Shown: positions 17,212 through 26,958, numbered from the stretch's first letter. The stretch: DNA of 64,000 nucleotides from Aquimarina sp040786285 (GCF_040786285.1 NZ_JBFMKQ010000001.1:1302001-1366000); one strand, 5' to 3'. Notes: generated by a model not told the origin, from the sequence alone. A program made the numbers and translations.

Positions 17212-18270
17212 ATGAAGACTGTTTTATTAATTGAAGACGATGTAGCGTTAAGAGAAAATACTGCCGAACTTTTAGAACTTTCTGATTACAGAGTAATTAC
17301 ATCGCCAAACGGAAAAACAGGCATTACTAAAGCCAAAGAAGAAAAGCCCGACATCATCATTTGTGATATCATGATGCCCGAAGTAGATGGTTATGGTGTT
17401 TTGGAAGCGTTATCCTATGATAAAGTCACAAGTCAAATACCTTTCATTTTTTTATCAGCTAAGACAGAACATAAAGAAATAAGAAAAGGAATGGATCTGG
17501 GAGCAGATGATTATCTCACCAAACCATTTGAAGAAGATGATTTATTAAGCGCTATAGAGAGTCGTTTGGCTAAAGCACAATTAATTTCTAAAATTTTCCA
17601 GGAGAAAATTGAACAATCAGAAGAAAATCAACATGAAGATACACTTAGAAACCTTAACGAACTTAAGAACTTCTTTGATGATCATGGTGAGATTTCTGAA
17701 TATCAGAAGGGAGAATTGATTTATAAGGAAGGAGAACATTCTAACAAGGTATATTTGATTTTAAAAGGAGTTGTAAAGACTCATAAGATGGATGAGAGTG
17801 GTAAAGAATTAATTACCGCACTGTATAAGGCCGATGATTTTTTAGGTTTTACCTCGTTTGTCGACAATACACCTTATCAAGAATCGGCAACTGCAGTTGA
17901 AAATATTGAGATCGCTGGAATGTCAAAAAATAATTTGAAAGATATTCTTGAAAAAAGCAAAAACATCTCTCTGGAATTAATGGAATTACTTACCGATAAT
18001 TTGTCAGAAATTAAAGAGCAATTATTGCAAATGGCGTATAGTTCTGTACGCAAGAAAACTGCACAGACAATCCTTCAATTTGCCGAAGTACTAAACAAAA
18101 AACCCGAAGAAAGTATTAAAATATCTCGAAATGATTTAGCTAGTGTTGCGGGTATTGCAACAGAAAGTTTAATACGTACATTATCCAGTTTTAAAAAAGA
18201 CGGACTCATAGAAATCGAAGGACGTAATATTAAAATTTTGAATCTATCAGGTCTTCAATTGATAGAATAA
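17212..18270 (+). CDS. Response regulator with a Crp/Fnr output module (REC-cNMP-HTH)
   Basis: A 352-residue protein. The receiver domain (1-120) has Asp9, Asp10, the phospho-acceptor Asp52 (CDIMMPEVDG) and Lys104 (LTKPF). After a short linker come a cyclic-nucleotide-binding-like barrel (about 155-245), a dimerisation helix and a Crp-type winged helix (about 275-350). The recognition helix contains E318-x3-R322, the pair that in Crp and Fnr reads TGA half-sites. It is thus a candidate binder of the TGA-N6-TCA sites across this window. It lies directly after the kinase gene. In effect it joins the roles of FixJ and FixK in one polypeptide. No FNR-type iron-sulfur cysteines were seen. Confidence 0.9.
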   Translation: MKTVLLIEDDVALRENTAELLELSDYRVITSPNGKTGITKAKEEKPDIIICDIMMPEVDGYGVLEALSYDKVTSQIPFIFLSAKTEHKEIRKGMDLGADDYLTKPFEEDDLLSAIESRLAKAQLISKIFQEKIEQSEENQHEDTLRNLNELKNFFDDHGEISEYQKGELIYKEGEHSNKVYLILKGVVKTHKMDESGKELITALYKADDFLGFTSFVDNTPYQESATAVENIEIAGMSKNNLKDILEKSKNISLELMELLTDNLSEIKEQLLQMAYSSVRKKTAQTILQFAEVLNKKPEESIKISRNDLASVAGIATESLIRTLSSFKKDGLIEIEGRNIKILNLSGLQLIE

Positions 18271-18281
18271 AATAGATAAAC

Positions 18282-18324
18282 TGATTTTTGTCATTCTTTA
18301 CATCTTAGCATCCTAATACATTTG
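18282..18324 (+). promoter_or_regulatory. Crp/Fnr-type operator and -7 box before USP 18346
   Basis: Palindrome TGATTTTTGTCA at 18282-18293, a 23-base spacer, then TACATTTG at 18317-18324, a full match to the Bacteroidota -7 consensus. It begins 12 bases after the response regulator gene. Confidence 0.78.
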
Positions 18325-18345
18325 TTATATTAGAAAGTATTTAAG

Positions 18346-19185
18346 ATGAAAAACATCCTGATTCCGACAGATTTTTCTGAAAATTCGTGGAATGCCATAT
18401 CATATGCACTATCATTTTTAAAAAATACAGAATGTACTTTTTATCTTTTGCACGTTTCTCATATTGACGAAATGATAGGAGGAAACTCTTTTTATGGATC
18501 AAAAGATACCATTTTAGAAAAAATTACTCATAGCGGGAAGGAACAAATGCAAATATTGCTCAAGAGAATTGAGAAATTACCATTAAATACTAAGCACCAG
18601 TTTTTTACAATTAACGAATATATCTTCTTTGTAGATGCAATTAGAAAACAAATAGAAGAGAAACATATTGATTTTATTGTAATGGGCACCAAAGGAGCTT
18701 CTGGTCTTAAAGAGAAAACCATAGGGAGTAATACCGGCGATGTCATTACCAAAGTAAAGTGCCCGGTGTTGGTAATTCCTGAAAAAGCTGCGTATTCGAC
18801 ACCTAAGGAAATTGCATTTCCAACAGACTATAATATTTATTACAGGAGTAGAGTATTAGATACCATTACCAATATTCTCACCAAGAATGATGCAGCTTTA
18901 AGGGTACTACATATTGCTAAAAAAGATCAAGAACTTACTGATTTACAAAAAAAGAACAAAGATTACTTGAACGACTATCTCGAAGATGATATAGAACATA
19001 GTTTTCATTTCCTGTCTAACCCTAATATCGAAGAAGCTGTGCAATGTTTTGTAGAAAGCAGAGATATAGATATGATCATGATGGTTGCTAAGAATCTCAA
19101 TTTTTTTCAACGTATTTTGTTTCATCCTACCGTTGAAAAAATAAGCTATCATACAGATATTCCTTTTTTGGTATTGCATGAGTGA
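18346..19185 (+). CDS. Tandem-domain universal stress protein
   Basis: A 279-residue two-domain USP. Domain 1 begins ILIPTDFSENSWNA and has the ATP-binding loop GTKGASGLKEKTIGSNT. Domain 2 (about 150-279) keeps the fold pattern (AFPTDYN, ending PFLVLHE) but has lost the glycine loop. In sequence it belongs with the array at 38321-44598, not with the USP at 8103. It sits just downstream of the two-component pair. Confidence 0.92.
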   Translation: MKNILIPTDFSENSWNAISYALSFLKNTECTFYLLHVSHIDEMIGGNSFYGSKDTILEKITHSGKEQMQILLKRIEKLPLNTKHQFFTINEYIFFVDAIRKQIEEKHIDFIVMGTKGASGLKEKTIGSNTGDVITKVKCPVLVIPEKAAYSTPKEIAFPTDYNIYYRSRVLDTITNILTKNDAALRVLHIAKKDQELTDLQKKNKDYLNDYLEDDIEHSFHFLSNPNIEEAVQCFVESRDIDMIMMVAKNLNFFQRILFHPTVEKISYHTDIPFLVLHE

Positions 19186-19196
19186 TTCTCATAAGC

Positions 19197-19291
19197 GTCA
19201 CATCGAGTGCGTAGCGTATCGAGATACAGTTTAGAGTTCTATAGTTGGTCTCGATACATCCCCAAGCAAGTTGGAGATACTCGACCTGACG
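19197..19291. repeat. Degenerate inverted repeat of the TCTCGATAC family
   Basis: The arms GTCACATCGAGT and ACTCGACCTGACG enclose GTATCGAGA (19216-19224) and TCTCGATAC (19249-19257). The same nested arrangement is found at 28327-28446. It fills most of the 147-base gap between the USP and hemN genes. Confidence 0.6.
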
Positions 19292-19332
19292 AAAGAGTTA
19301 GACTATAAACAAATGACTTAAAAACAAATTAA

Positions 19333-20697
19333 ATGTGCACAAGCCTAGTTCATAAATACAACATTCCCGGACCACGATACACCAGTTACCCAACTGTTCC
19401 CTATTGGGATATCAATACTTTTTCACTAAAAGATTGGACAAAGTCTGTTCAACGATCATGTATAGAAAGTAATGATTCTGAAGGTATAAGCATATATATT
19501 CATCTTCCGTTTTGTGAAAGCATGTGCACCTTTTGTGGATGCAACAAGCGTATTACCAAACGACATGAGGTTGAAATCCCATACCTAAATACAGTTTTAA
19601 AAGAATGGCAGTTATATCTAGATCTATTCGAAACTAAACCCAAAATAAAAGAGTTGCATTTAGGAGGAGGGACACCCACTTTTTTTTCTCCAGAGAATTT
19701 ACATTATTTGATTAATGGGATTTTTAGATTTTCTGAAAAAGCAGAGAATTATGAACTTAGTTTTGAAGGGCATCCTAATAATACAACTAGGGAGCATTTG
19801 CAAGCATTGTACGATGTTGGTTTTAGACGAGTAAGTTTTGGAGTACAAGACTATAATGCAACGGTTCAAAAAGCAATTCATCGTATACAACCTTTTGAAA
19901 ATGTAAAATATGTAACCGAAACTGCACGAGAGATTGGTTTTACTTCGATCGGACACGATATCATTTTTGGATTACCCTTTCAAACCCAAGAAGCCGTTAT
20001 TGAAACTATTTTGAAAACAAAAGAATTAATGCCCGATCGATTGGCATTTTATAGTTATGCACATGTGCCGTGGCAAAAAGGTAATGGACAACGAGGATTC
20101 AATGATTCAGATTTGCCAACCGCAGAGCAAAAACGAAAACAATATGAGACGGGCAAGAAGTTATTATTTGAAGTAGGTTACGTCGAGATTGGAATGGATC
20201 ATTTTAGTTTACAAAACGACTCCTTGTATACTTCTATGCAAAACCAAACCCTGCATCGTAATTTTATGGGATATACGGCATCCAAAACTCAAATGATGAT
20301 TGGCTTGGGAGTATCTGCGATTAGCGATAGTTGGTATGGTTTTGCTCAAAATGTCAAAAATATAGAAGAGTACCAACACCTGGTTCATGAAAATATTATC
20401 CCAGTGTATAGAGGCCATATGTTAACCAAAGAGGACGAGATTATTAGAAAACATATCTTAAATCTAATGTGTCATTTTAAAACCGACTGGAAGGATAATG
20501 AATTATATTTTAAGGAGTTACCAGAGGTTTTACAGAATTTGAGAGAACTACAAGCAGATGAACTGTTGATTATACATGACCACGATATACAAGTTACAGA
20601 AAAAGGACGGCCATTTGTTCGTAATATCTGTATGGCTTTTGATTTAAGGTTACAGCGTAACAAACCCGAAACTACTTTGTTTTCTATGACTGTTTAG
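19333..20697 (+). CDS. hemN: Oxygen-independent coproporphyrinogen III dehydrogenase
   Basis: A 454-residue radical SAM enzyme of heme synthesis that decarboxylates coproporphyrinogen III without O2. The cluster motif CESMCTFCGC is near residue 57, preceded by IYIHLPFC; LHLGGGTPTFF is the SAM-binding glycine motif, and the N-terminal NIPGPRYTSYPT is typical of true HemN. The enzyme suits anaerobic growth and the heme demand of the nearby cbb3 and nap genes. No operator of the window's main type was found before it. Confidence 0.94.
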   Translation: MCTSLVHKYNIPGPRYTSYPTVPYWDINTFSLKDWTKSVQRSCIESNDSEGISIYIHLPFCESMCTFCGCNKRITKRHEVEIPYLNTVLKEWQLYLDLFETKPKIKELHLGGGTPTFFSPENLHYLINGIFRFSEKAENYELSFEGHPNNTTREHLQALYDVGFRRVSFGVQDYNATVQKAIHRIQPFENVKYVTETAREIGFTSIGHDIIFGLPFQTQEAVIETILKTKELMPDRLAFYSYAHVPWQKGNGQRGFNDSDLPTAEQKRKQYETGKKLLFEVGYVEIGMDHFSLQNDSLYTSMQNQTLHRNFMGYTASKTQMMIGLGVSAISDSWYGFAQNVKNIEEYQHLVHENIIPVYRGHMLTKEDEIIRKHILNLMCHFKTDWKDNELYFKELPEVLQNLRELQADELLIIHDHDIQVTEKGRPFVRNICMAFDLRLQRNKPETTLFSMTV

Positions 20698-20721
20698 TCA
20701 GTTTAATTTAGTGAAATTTAA

Positions 20722-21423
20722 TTAATGACACTCAAAATCTGCCGAAACCAGCTCGGTAACAGGTTTTGGAGAGAGATATGGAATACCTAACCCCATACCA
20801 CGTACAATAAATAATACACCAATTATAACTATAAATACTGGGATTGCTTTCTGGATGTGCTTTCTAGTTTTTACAGTCAAAAAGTTTCCTGCATATACTG
20901 CCGTCGTCATTAGGGGTATAGTTCCTAACCCGAAAAAAAGCATATATAGACCACCTTCGAGAATATGACTAGATGCGATGGCTCCAAAAACGGCCATATA
21001 TACCAAACCACAGGGTAAAAATCCGTTTAAGAAACCAATGGTAAGAAAAGTATCCGGTGTTTTCTTTTTTAGTGCTATACCTAAAGCATTTTTCACTTTA
21101 GAGATTATTTTATATATCGGTTTTGAAAAGTTGTATCTATTAAGAGTCTGATGCGGAATTAAAATTAGAATAATCATTACTATTCCGACTACAATAGATA
21201 AGGTTTGCTGTAACCCAAAAATGTTAAGGCTTTTTCCTATCATCCCGAAGAATAAACCAATGATACAGTAGGCCAATAAACGACCAAAATGATATAAGAA
21301 TATCTGAAAGAATTTCTGGGTGCTATTAGAACGCCCAACGGGCAGCATAAATGCAATAGGCCCACACATTCCTATGCAGTGAAAACTGCCCAGCAGTCCT
21401 AATATGATTGCAGATACCAACAT
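20722..21423 (-). CDS. DsbD_2/TauE-like membrane protein of the cbb3 assembly cluster
   Basis: A 233-residue polytopic protein with about six helices. Two conserved Cys-Pro motifs, HCIGMCGP near the N-terminus and FLPCGLVY mid-protein, are typical of the DsbD_2 / CcdA-like family (often labelled 'sulfite exporter TauE/SafE' in Bacteroidota). Members next to FixH are thought to act in copper supply or cytochrome maturation. It starts one base from the end of fixH and is the last gene of the cco operon. Confidence 0.8.
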   Translation of the reverse strand: MLVSAIILGLLGSFHCIGMCGPIAFMLPVGRSNSTQKFFQIFLYHFGRLLAYCIIGLFFGMIGKSLNIFGLQQTLSIVVGIVMIILILIPHQTLNRYNFSKPIYKIISKVKNALGIALKKKTPDTFLTIGFLNGFLPCGLVYMAVFGAIASSHILEGGLYMLFFGLGTIPLMTTAVYAGNFLTVKTRKHIQKAIPVFIVIIGVLFIVRGMGLGIPYLSPKPVTELVSADFECH

Positions 21424-21870
21424 TTAATAGACGAATGATTTTTTAAATAAATATGCTGTATTTTCATACTTCCAATCAATTTTGATGTCCCAACGACCTT
21501 CTAATAGACGATCGCTGGATATGATTAACGTTGAGCTGTCAAGAGCAATAGGAATCTCGAAATCCAGTTTTTTGTTTGATGGTCTGTATAACGATATTGT
21601 TCCGGAAATAGAGGTGTAATTTTTATCTTGTGGAAACGTAATCAATAGTCCATTCTCGGTGCTTTTAACAACGATATTGTTTTTTAAAGCTTTTGCATTT
21701 TTCTCGGCATCGATTTCTTTCTGAAATGCGAGTTCTTCTTTATAATATTCCTCTGTTACTAAATCGTGAGAGAATTGTTCATTTAGATTCATTTTTATAA
21801 CAAAGTACATTATGAAGGAGATAAATCCTATAAATACCAGTACAATAGCTGTTCCCCAGTTTATTTTCAT
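21424..21870 (-). CDS. FixH/CcoH-like cbb3 assembly protein
   Basis: A 148-residue protein with one N-terminal membrane helix (about 8-27) and a periplasmic beta domain. The segment after the helix, HDLVTEEYYKEELAFQKEID, is the recognisable FixH signature. FixH supports assembly of cbb3 oxidase, probably copper insertion. It lies between ccoG and the DsbD_2-like gene; a half repeat at 21901-21957 separates it from ccoG. Confidence 0.85.
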   Translation of the reverse strand: MKINWGTAIVLVFIGFISFIMYFVIKMNLNEQFSHDLVTEEYYKEELAFQKEIDAEKNAKALKNNIVVKSTENGLLITFPQDKNYTSISGTISLYRPSNKKLDFEIPIALDSSTLIISSDRLLEGRWDIKIDWKYENTAYLFKKSFVY

Positions 21871-21900
21871 AATAAAGTTTTTAGTTCTATTTTATGGATC

Positions 21901-21957
21901 AAAAATCACTGTTCTCGATACAATCTTCCTACAGTAAGATCACTTGGACTGACGTGT
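21901..21957. repeat. Half copy of the TCTCGATAC intergenic repeat
   Basis: On the opposite strand it matches the left half of the 28327-28446 element: AAAATCACT, TTCTCGATACAAT, TCCTAC, GATCACT and TGACGTG in the same order with few changes. It sits inside the cco operon between ccoG and fixH. Confidence 0.75.
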
Positions 21958-23379
21958 TTATCTATACGTTCTTGGTCCAAGAAAGGCTGTAGTAGTAGTT
22001 TCAATTAATTTATCATTACTATACACTCCTATTTTTAATCGATCTTTATCTCCTTTAAGAGCGGCGCCATTAATCTCTATAAATAATGTTCCCTCGGCAA
22101 GTCCTTGTTTTGGGACAGCAAAGTTTTTATGAGTTACTAATTCAATTTTTCCTTTGTGTGATAATAATTCAAAATGAATATCTTCAATGGTATCAGTAGT
22201 TTTGTTTACCAGTTTATAGGTATATACGTTGCTAATGATGTTATCAGCTTTTCGTTCATATAGTTGCCCGGGTAATCTTAGAATATTAGCTTCGACATCA
22301 TTTCTTAAAAATGACATTCCCAGAAAAATACCAGTTAAGATCACTAAAACAGCACTATATCCTTTTAATCTGGGTGAAAACTTGAATTTTGCTTTCTTGG
22401 CAATATTCTCTTCACTTGCATATCGTATTAATCCTTTAGGAAGATGTACACTTTCCATCATATGATCACATGCATCAATACATGCTGTACAGTTTACACA
22501 CTCTAACTGTGTACCATTACGAATATCAATCCCTGTAGGGCAGACATGCACACATTGAAAGCAGTCAATGCAATCTCCTTTTCCTGTAGATGGGCGATCC
22601 TCATTTTTCTTAAATTTGGCTCTTCCGGCTTCTTTTTCTCCACGTTTATAATCATAAGCCACCACGATTGATTTTGAATCCAGTAGTACTCCTTGTAAAC
22701 GTCCATAGGGACATGCAATAATACACACCTGTTCTCTGAACCAGGCAAAGACAAAATAAAAAACAGCCGTAAATATGAAGAGTGAGATTAACGTGCTCAC
22801 ATGCTTAAATGGTCCGTCAAATATATATCTAACCAGTTGATCACTGCCAATTAGGTAGGCAAGAAATACGTTGGCGATAAGGAAAGATATGATAAAGAAT
22901 ATAATCCATTTGGTAACTCGTTTTCTTATCTTTTCGGTATTCCAGGATTGTTTGTCAAGGCGTATTTGTTTTCCACGATCACCTTCTATCCAATATTCTA
23001 TTCTTCGGAAAACCATTTCCATAAAAATCGTTTGTGGGCATATCCAACCACAAAAGATTCTTCCGAATGCAACAGTAAATAAAATCACAAACACTACTCC
23101 AATAATCATGGAAATCACAAACAGATGAAAATCCTGCGGCCAAAATGGAGCTCCGAAAATATTGAAACGCCTTTCTAGTACATTGAATAGTAAGAACTGA
23201 TTTCCGTTGATTTTTATAAAAGGTGCCGAAAATAGAAATAGTAATAATGCATAACTTACCCATTTACGATAGGTGTACAACTTACCATTAGGTTTTTTTG
23301 GATACACCCAGGCACGTTTTCCTTCTTCATTTATGGTGCCAATAGAATCTCTGAATTTTTCGTTTGTTGGTGTTTCCAA
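21958..23379 (-). CDS. ccoG: Cytochrome c oxidase accessory protein CcoG
   Basis: A 473-residue membrane protein with about five helices and a 2[4Fe-4S] ferredoxin region (CIDCFQCVHVCPTGID and CVNCTACIDACDHM, about residues 260-305). An earlier CGWICPQTIFME motif is in a membrane loop. The C-terminal domain is periplasmic and Ig-like. CcoG (RdxA/FixG) reduces copper for cbb3 maturation. Co-oriented with ccoP (17 bases). Confidence 0.93.
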   Translation of the reverse strand: METPTNEKFRDSIGTINEEGKRAWVYPKKPNGKLYTYRKWVSYALLLFLFSAPFIKINGNQFLLFNVLERRFNIFGAPFWPQDFHLFVISMIIGVVFVILFTVAFGRIFCGWICPQTIFMEMVFRRIEYWIEGDRGKQIRLDKQSWNTEKIRKRVTKWIIFFIISFLIANVFLAYLIGSDQLVRYIFDGPFKHVSTLISLFIFTAVFYFVFAWFREQVCIIACPYGRLQGVLLDSKSIVVAYDYKRGEKEAGRAKFKKNEDRPSTGKGDCIDCFQCVHVCPTGIDIRNGTQLECVNCTACIDACDHMMESVHLPKGLIRYASEENIAKKAKFKFSPRLKGYSAVLVILTGIFLGMSFLRNDVEANILRLPGQLYERKADNIISNVYTYKLVNKTTDTIEDIHFELLSHKGKIELVTHKNFAVPKQGLAEGTLFIEINGAALKGDKDRLKIGVYSNDKLIETTTTAFLGPRTYR

Positions 23380-23396
23380 TTAGGCTTCGTTTTTTG

Positions 23397-24353
23397 TTAT
23401 TCATTCATAACCACAGCTGTCGAATCAGTAACCGTTTCTGGAACTTCTTCTGCAGGGGTTTCTTTCTTTGGTGCATCTGGATCCACCCAGATCTCACCCT
23501 GGGCTTCTTTAGGTTCTGCAGGAGTAGTACCACCCAAAGTGATTACATAACTTGCTACTTGAGCCATTTCGGCTGGTTTCAGGGTTTGTTTCCAGGCTAC
23601 CATCCCTTTTCCATCTCGTCCTCCTTCAGAAATTGTACGGAACACATTTTTTATTCCACCTCCAAGAATCCAATATTTATCGGTTAGGTTAGGTCCAATA
23701 CCACCGCCACCATCTGCTTTATGACATGCAACACAATTGGTTGTAAAAATTCCTTTTCCTGCGCTAATATCAGATGATTCGGTTAATAGCGTAACCGTAT
23801 TTATATCTACCAGATCTTTAGCTGTTTTTTTGTATTCCTCAATGGCAATTTTAGCTTCAGCTACTTCGGTTTCATATTCCTCTGCCTGAGTATAATCGTT
23901 GAAAACATGAAAACGAGCTAAGTATATTACTCCGAATATGATGGTTGCATAAAAGCCATATACCCACCAAGGCGGAAGATTGTTATCCAGCTCTTTGATA
24001 CCATCATAATTATGATCAAGAATGATCTCTTCTTCTTCGCCAACAGGTTTACTATCCAATAATTTTAGATAGATATCCCAGAACCATTTGAACTGGTTCT
24101 TTTTTCTGGTTTTTTCTGCCAAAAGATACCGTTCCTGAGCATCAGGTTTTAATGAACGAAATAGTATGTTGCGAAAGGCTTCAAAACTGATTTCTAAGGT
24201 TATTGCAAATAATAAAACCATTCCCAAAACCAACCAGGTTATGGGTTGAGTTATAAATGCAGATTGTTCTCCTGATGCTACAGTTACTTCTAATAAAATA
24301 TAGGCAATACCCAAAAAGGCAAGCACTCTTAAGTATGATGCAGTACTTCTCAT
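23397..24353 (-). CDS. ccoP: cbb3 oxidase subunit CcoP, single heme
   Basis: A 318-residue subunit with membrane helices in the N-terminal 60 residues and again near 140-160, then one cytochrome c domain with CVACH near residue 208 and a methionine ligand candidate in GMVAW. Only one CxxCH is present, whereas proteobacterial CcoP has two. The C-terminus is acidic and proline-rich. It overlaps ccoQ by four bases. Confidence 0.9.
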   Translation of the reverse strand: MRSTASYLRVLAFLGIAYILLEVTVASGEQSAFITQPITWLVLGMVLLFAITLEISFEAFRNILFRSLKPDAQERYLLAEKTRKKNQFKWFWDIYLKLLDSKPVGEEEEIILDHNYDGIKELDNNLPPWWVYGFYATIIFGVIYLARFHVFNDYTQAEEYETEVAEAKIAIEEYKKTAKDLVDINTVTLLTESSDISAGKGIFTTNCVACHKADGGGGIGPNLTDKYWILGGGIKNVFRTISEGGRDGKGMVAWKQTLKPAEMAQVASYVITLGGTTPAEPKEAQGEIWVDPDAPKKETPAEEVPETVTDSTAVVMNE

Positions 24354-24535
24354 AAGTCAGTTTCGTTTTCGTTTTCTAATGGAATTTGGCTCACTTCTTT
24401 TATATGTTCTTTTTTTGCAGTAAATACCCACCAAAACAGGACTGCAAAGAAGATGAAAAAAATGAGTAGAGAGATCATAGGATAAATCTCTACGCCTTCA
24501 ATACTTTCCATATGGCCTTTAACAAATTTTAGCAT
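24350..24535 (-). CDS. CcoQ-like small subunit
   Basis: A 61-residue protein with one membrane helix (about 17-40) ending FWWVFTAKKEHI, between ccoNO and ccoP. Position and shape match CcoQ/FixQ, which stabilises the cbb3 complex. Confidence 0.8.
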   Translation of the reverse strand: MLKFVKGHMESIEGVEIYPMISLLIFFIFFAVLFWWVFTAKKEHIKEVSQIPLENENETDL

Positions 24536-24540
24536 AACTT

Positions 24541-26742
24541 TTATTCTTTATTTTCAACTAAAGTTTCTTCGTTTTTAACCTTAATATCGGTTCCTAATCT
24601 TTGGATATAGGCTATTAAAGCCACTACTTCTCTGTTCCGCATTTCAACAAAATCTAACCCATTATCTTTTGCATACTTTTTGTCTGCTTCATAGGTTTTT
24701 GCAAAATCAGGATCATCGTACAGATTTTTCTCAATTTCCGTGGCTTGTTCATCCATCCATTGTTGCGCTTTGGCTATTTCTTCGGGAGTATAAGGTACTC
24801 CAAGTGATACCATAGCCTCCATTTTGGTTTCTGTTAGTGATCGATCTAGCTCATTTTGAATTAACCATTTATAACTAGGCATTATGGATCCAGATGAGGT
24901 GCTTTGTGGGTCATAAAAGTGATTGAGATGCCAGTTATCAGAGTATTTACCACCGATTCGCATTAGATCTGGCCCAGTACGTTTACTTCCCCATAAGAAA
25001 GGATGATCATACACGTATTCTCCTGCTTTAGAGTATTCTCCATAACGCTCTACCTCACTACGGAAAGGACGTATCATTTGCGAGTGACATGACACGCAAC
25101 TTTCTCTTATATACAAATCTCTTCCTTCCAACTCAAGAGGTGTATATGGTTTTACACTAGTAATTGTAGGGATGTTAGAATCGATCATTAATGTTGGAAT
25201 AATCTGTACTGCACCACCAATAAGAATAGCAATAGTAGCGAAAATCGTAAGTTTAACAGGTCTTCTTTCTAACCAGGTGTGGTATCCTTCTTTTGCCGTT
25301 CGAAATTTCGTTACTTTTTGAAGTGAAGCTGCTTCTGCTAGTTCATCAGTTACCGTACTACCACTTCGTATAGTTTTAATAATGTTATATAACATCACAA
25401 AAGCTCCCAGGATATACATGCTTCCTCCAATAGCCCGCATCCAGTACATTGGGATGATTTCATTTACGGTTTCTAAGAAATTACCGTATACCAGACTTCC
25501 ATCGGGATTAAATTGTTTCCACATTGATGCTTGTACAAAACCAGCAACATACATGGGTAATGCATACATAATAATACCTAGGGTACCAATCCAGAAATGC
25601 ACGTTTGCAAGTCCTGTTGACCATAATTTTGTTTTGGTAAGCCTTGGTACTAGCCAATAGACCATTCCGAAGGTTAGAAACCCATTCCAGGCCAGGGCAC
25701 CCACATGAACATGGGCGATGATCCAATCACTAAAGTGTGCAATAGCATTTACATTTTTTAAGGATAGCATTGGTCCTTCAAAAGTTGCCATACCATAACC
25801 GGTGATAGCTACAACCATGAATTTTAACACAGGATCAGTACGAACTTTATCCCATGCGCCTCGTAGGGTTAGCAGACCATTGATCATCCCTCCCCATGAA
25901 GGAGCAATTAACATAATCGAAAATGCCACCCCAAGATTCTGTGCCCAATCAGGTAGAGTAGAATATAGCAGGTGGTGAGGTCCAGCCCAGATGTAAATAA
26001 AAATTAATGACCAGAAGTGAACAATAGATAATCGATAAGAATACACCGGTCTGTTGGCTGCCTTCGGAATAAAGTAATACATTAATCCTAAGAAAGGAGT
26101 AGTAAGGAAAAAAGCCACTGCATTATGCCCATACCACCATTGCACCAGTGCATCTTGAACTCCTGCATACACAGAATAACTTTTTAAAGCACTAACTGGA
26201 AGTTCAAGGCTATTAAATATGTGAAGTACAGCTACCGTAACAAAAGTTGCGAGATAAAACCAAATGGCTACATAGAGATGACGTTGTCTTCGTTTTAAGA
26301 TTGTACCAATGAGGTTCCATCCAAAAACTACCCAAATAATAGCAATTGCAATATCAAAAGGCCATTCTAATTCTGCATACTCTTTTGAAGTGGTATACCC
26401 TAAAGGAAGTGTTATCGCCGCCCCCACAATAATCAATTGCCATACCCAGAAATTAATGTTACTAAGTTTGTCGCTAAACATACGCGTTTTTAATAATCGC
26501 TGTGTAGAATAATATACACCGGCAAAAATGGCGTTACCAACGAAAGCAAAAATAACTGCATTGGTATGCAATGGTCTTAGTCGGCCAAAACTTAACCAGG
26601 AAATTCCATCAGTTAGATTAGGAAATAAAAACATAAAAGCCAATAGAAGACCTACCGACATTCCCACAATACCCCAGAGCATAGTGGCGTATAAGAATTT
26701 TTTTACGATTTTATTATCGTAATAGAATTGTTCCATTTCCAT
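24541..26742 (-). CDS. ccoNO: cbb3 oxidase fused catalytic and cytochrome c subunit CcoNO
   Basis: A 733-residue fusion. Residues 1-480 are the CcoN heme-copper core, with twelve or so helices and the expected His motifs (VQWWYGHNAVAFFLT, GPHHLLYSTLPDW, and IIAHVHVGALAWNG). Residues 500-733 are CcoO with a membrane anchor and one heme site CVSCHSQMI. The fusion is normal in Bacteroidota. It is the high-affinity terminal oxidase that reduces O2 under microoxia. Second gene of the operon after ccoS. Confidence 0.96.
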   Translation of the reverse strand: MEMEQFYYDNKIVKKFLYATMLWGIVGMSVGLLLAFMFLFPNLTDGISWLSFGRLRPLHTNAVIFAFVGNAIFAGVYYSTQRLLKTRMFSDKLSNINFWVWQLIIVGAAITLPLGYTTSKEYAELEWPFDIAIAIIWVVFGWNLIGTILKRRQRHLYVAIWFYLATFVTVAVLHIFNSLELPVSALKSYSVYAGVQDALVQWWYGHNAVAFFLTTPFLGLMYYFIPKAANRPVYSYRLSIVHFWSLIFIYIWAGPHHLLYSTLPDWAQNLGVAFSIMLIAPSWGGMINGLLTLRGAWDKVRTDPVLKFMVVAITGYGMATFEGPMLSLKNVNAIAHFSDWIIAHVHVGALAWNGFLTFGMVYWLVPRLTKTKLWSTGLANVHFWIGTLGIIMYALPMYVAGFVQASMWKQFNPDGSLVYGNFLETVNEIIPMYWMRAIGGSMYILGAFVMLYNIIKTIRSGSTVTDELAEAASLQKVTKFRTAKEGYHTWLERRPVKLTIFATIAILIGGAVQIIPTLMIDSNIPTITSVKPYTPLELEGRDLYIRESCVSCHSQMIRPFRSEVERYGEYSKAGEYVYDHPFLWGSKRTGPDLMRIGGKYSDNWHLNHFYDPQSTSSGSIMPSYKWLIQNELDRSLTETKMEAMVSLGVPYTPEEIAKAQQWMDEQATEIEKNLYDDPDFAKTYEADKKYAKDNGLDFVEMRNREVVALIAYIQRLGTDIKVKNEETLVENKE

Positions 26743-26744
26743 AT

Positions 26745-26939
26745 TTATGATTGTTTAGTTTTAGTAGATACTGAAGATTTTTCTTTGCTTTTTTTTACGA
26801 GTTCATCATCAAAAAGCATTCGTATAGAAGGAGTGTAGACATCATCATATTGACCATTTCTAACAGAAAAGATAAACGCTACAAAAAAGATAATTGCGAC
26901 AATAATGCTAATCGTTAAGAGTACATATATTACACCCAT
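26745..26939 (-). CDS. ccoS: cbb3 maturation protein CcoS
   Basis: A 64-residue protein with one membrane helix (about 5-28) and a short tail containing GQYDDVYTPSIRMLFDDE, the CcoS signature. CcoS is needed for cofactor insertion into cbb3. It is the first gene of the operon and has a Crp/Fnr-type promoter at 26959-27001. Confidence 0.9.
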   Translation of the reverse strand: MGVIYVLLTISIIVAIIFFVAFIFSVRNGQYDDVYTPSIRMLFDDELVKKSKEKSSVSTKTKQS

Positions 26940-26958
26940 ACTTACTTTGATTAAGAGC

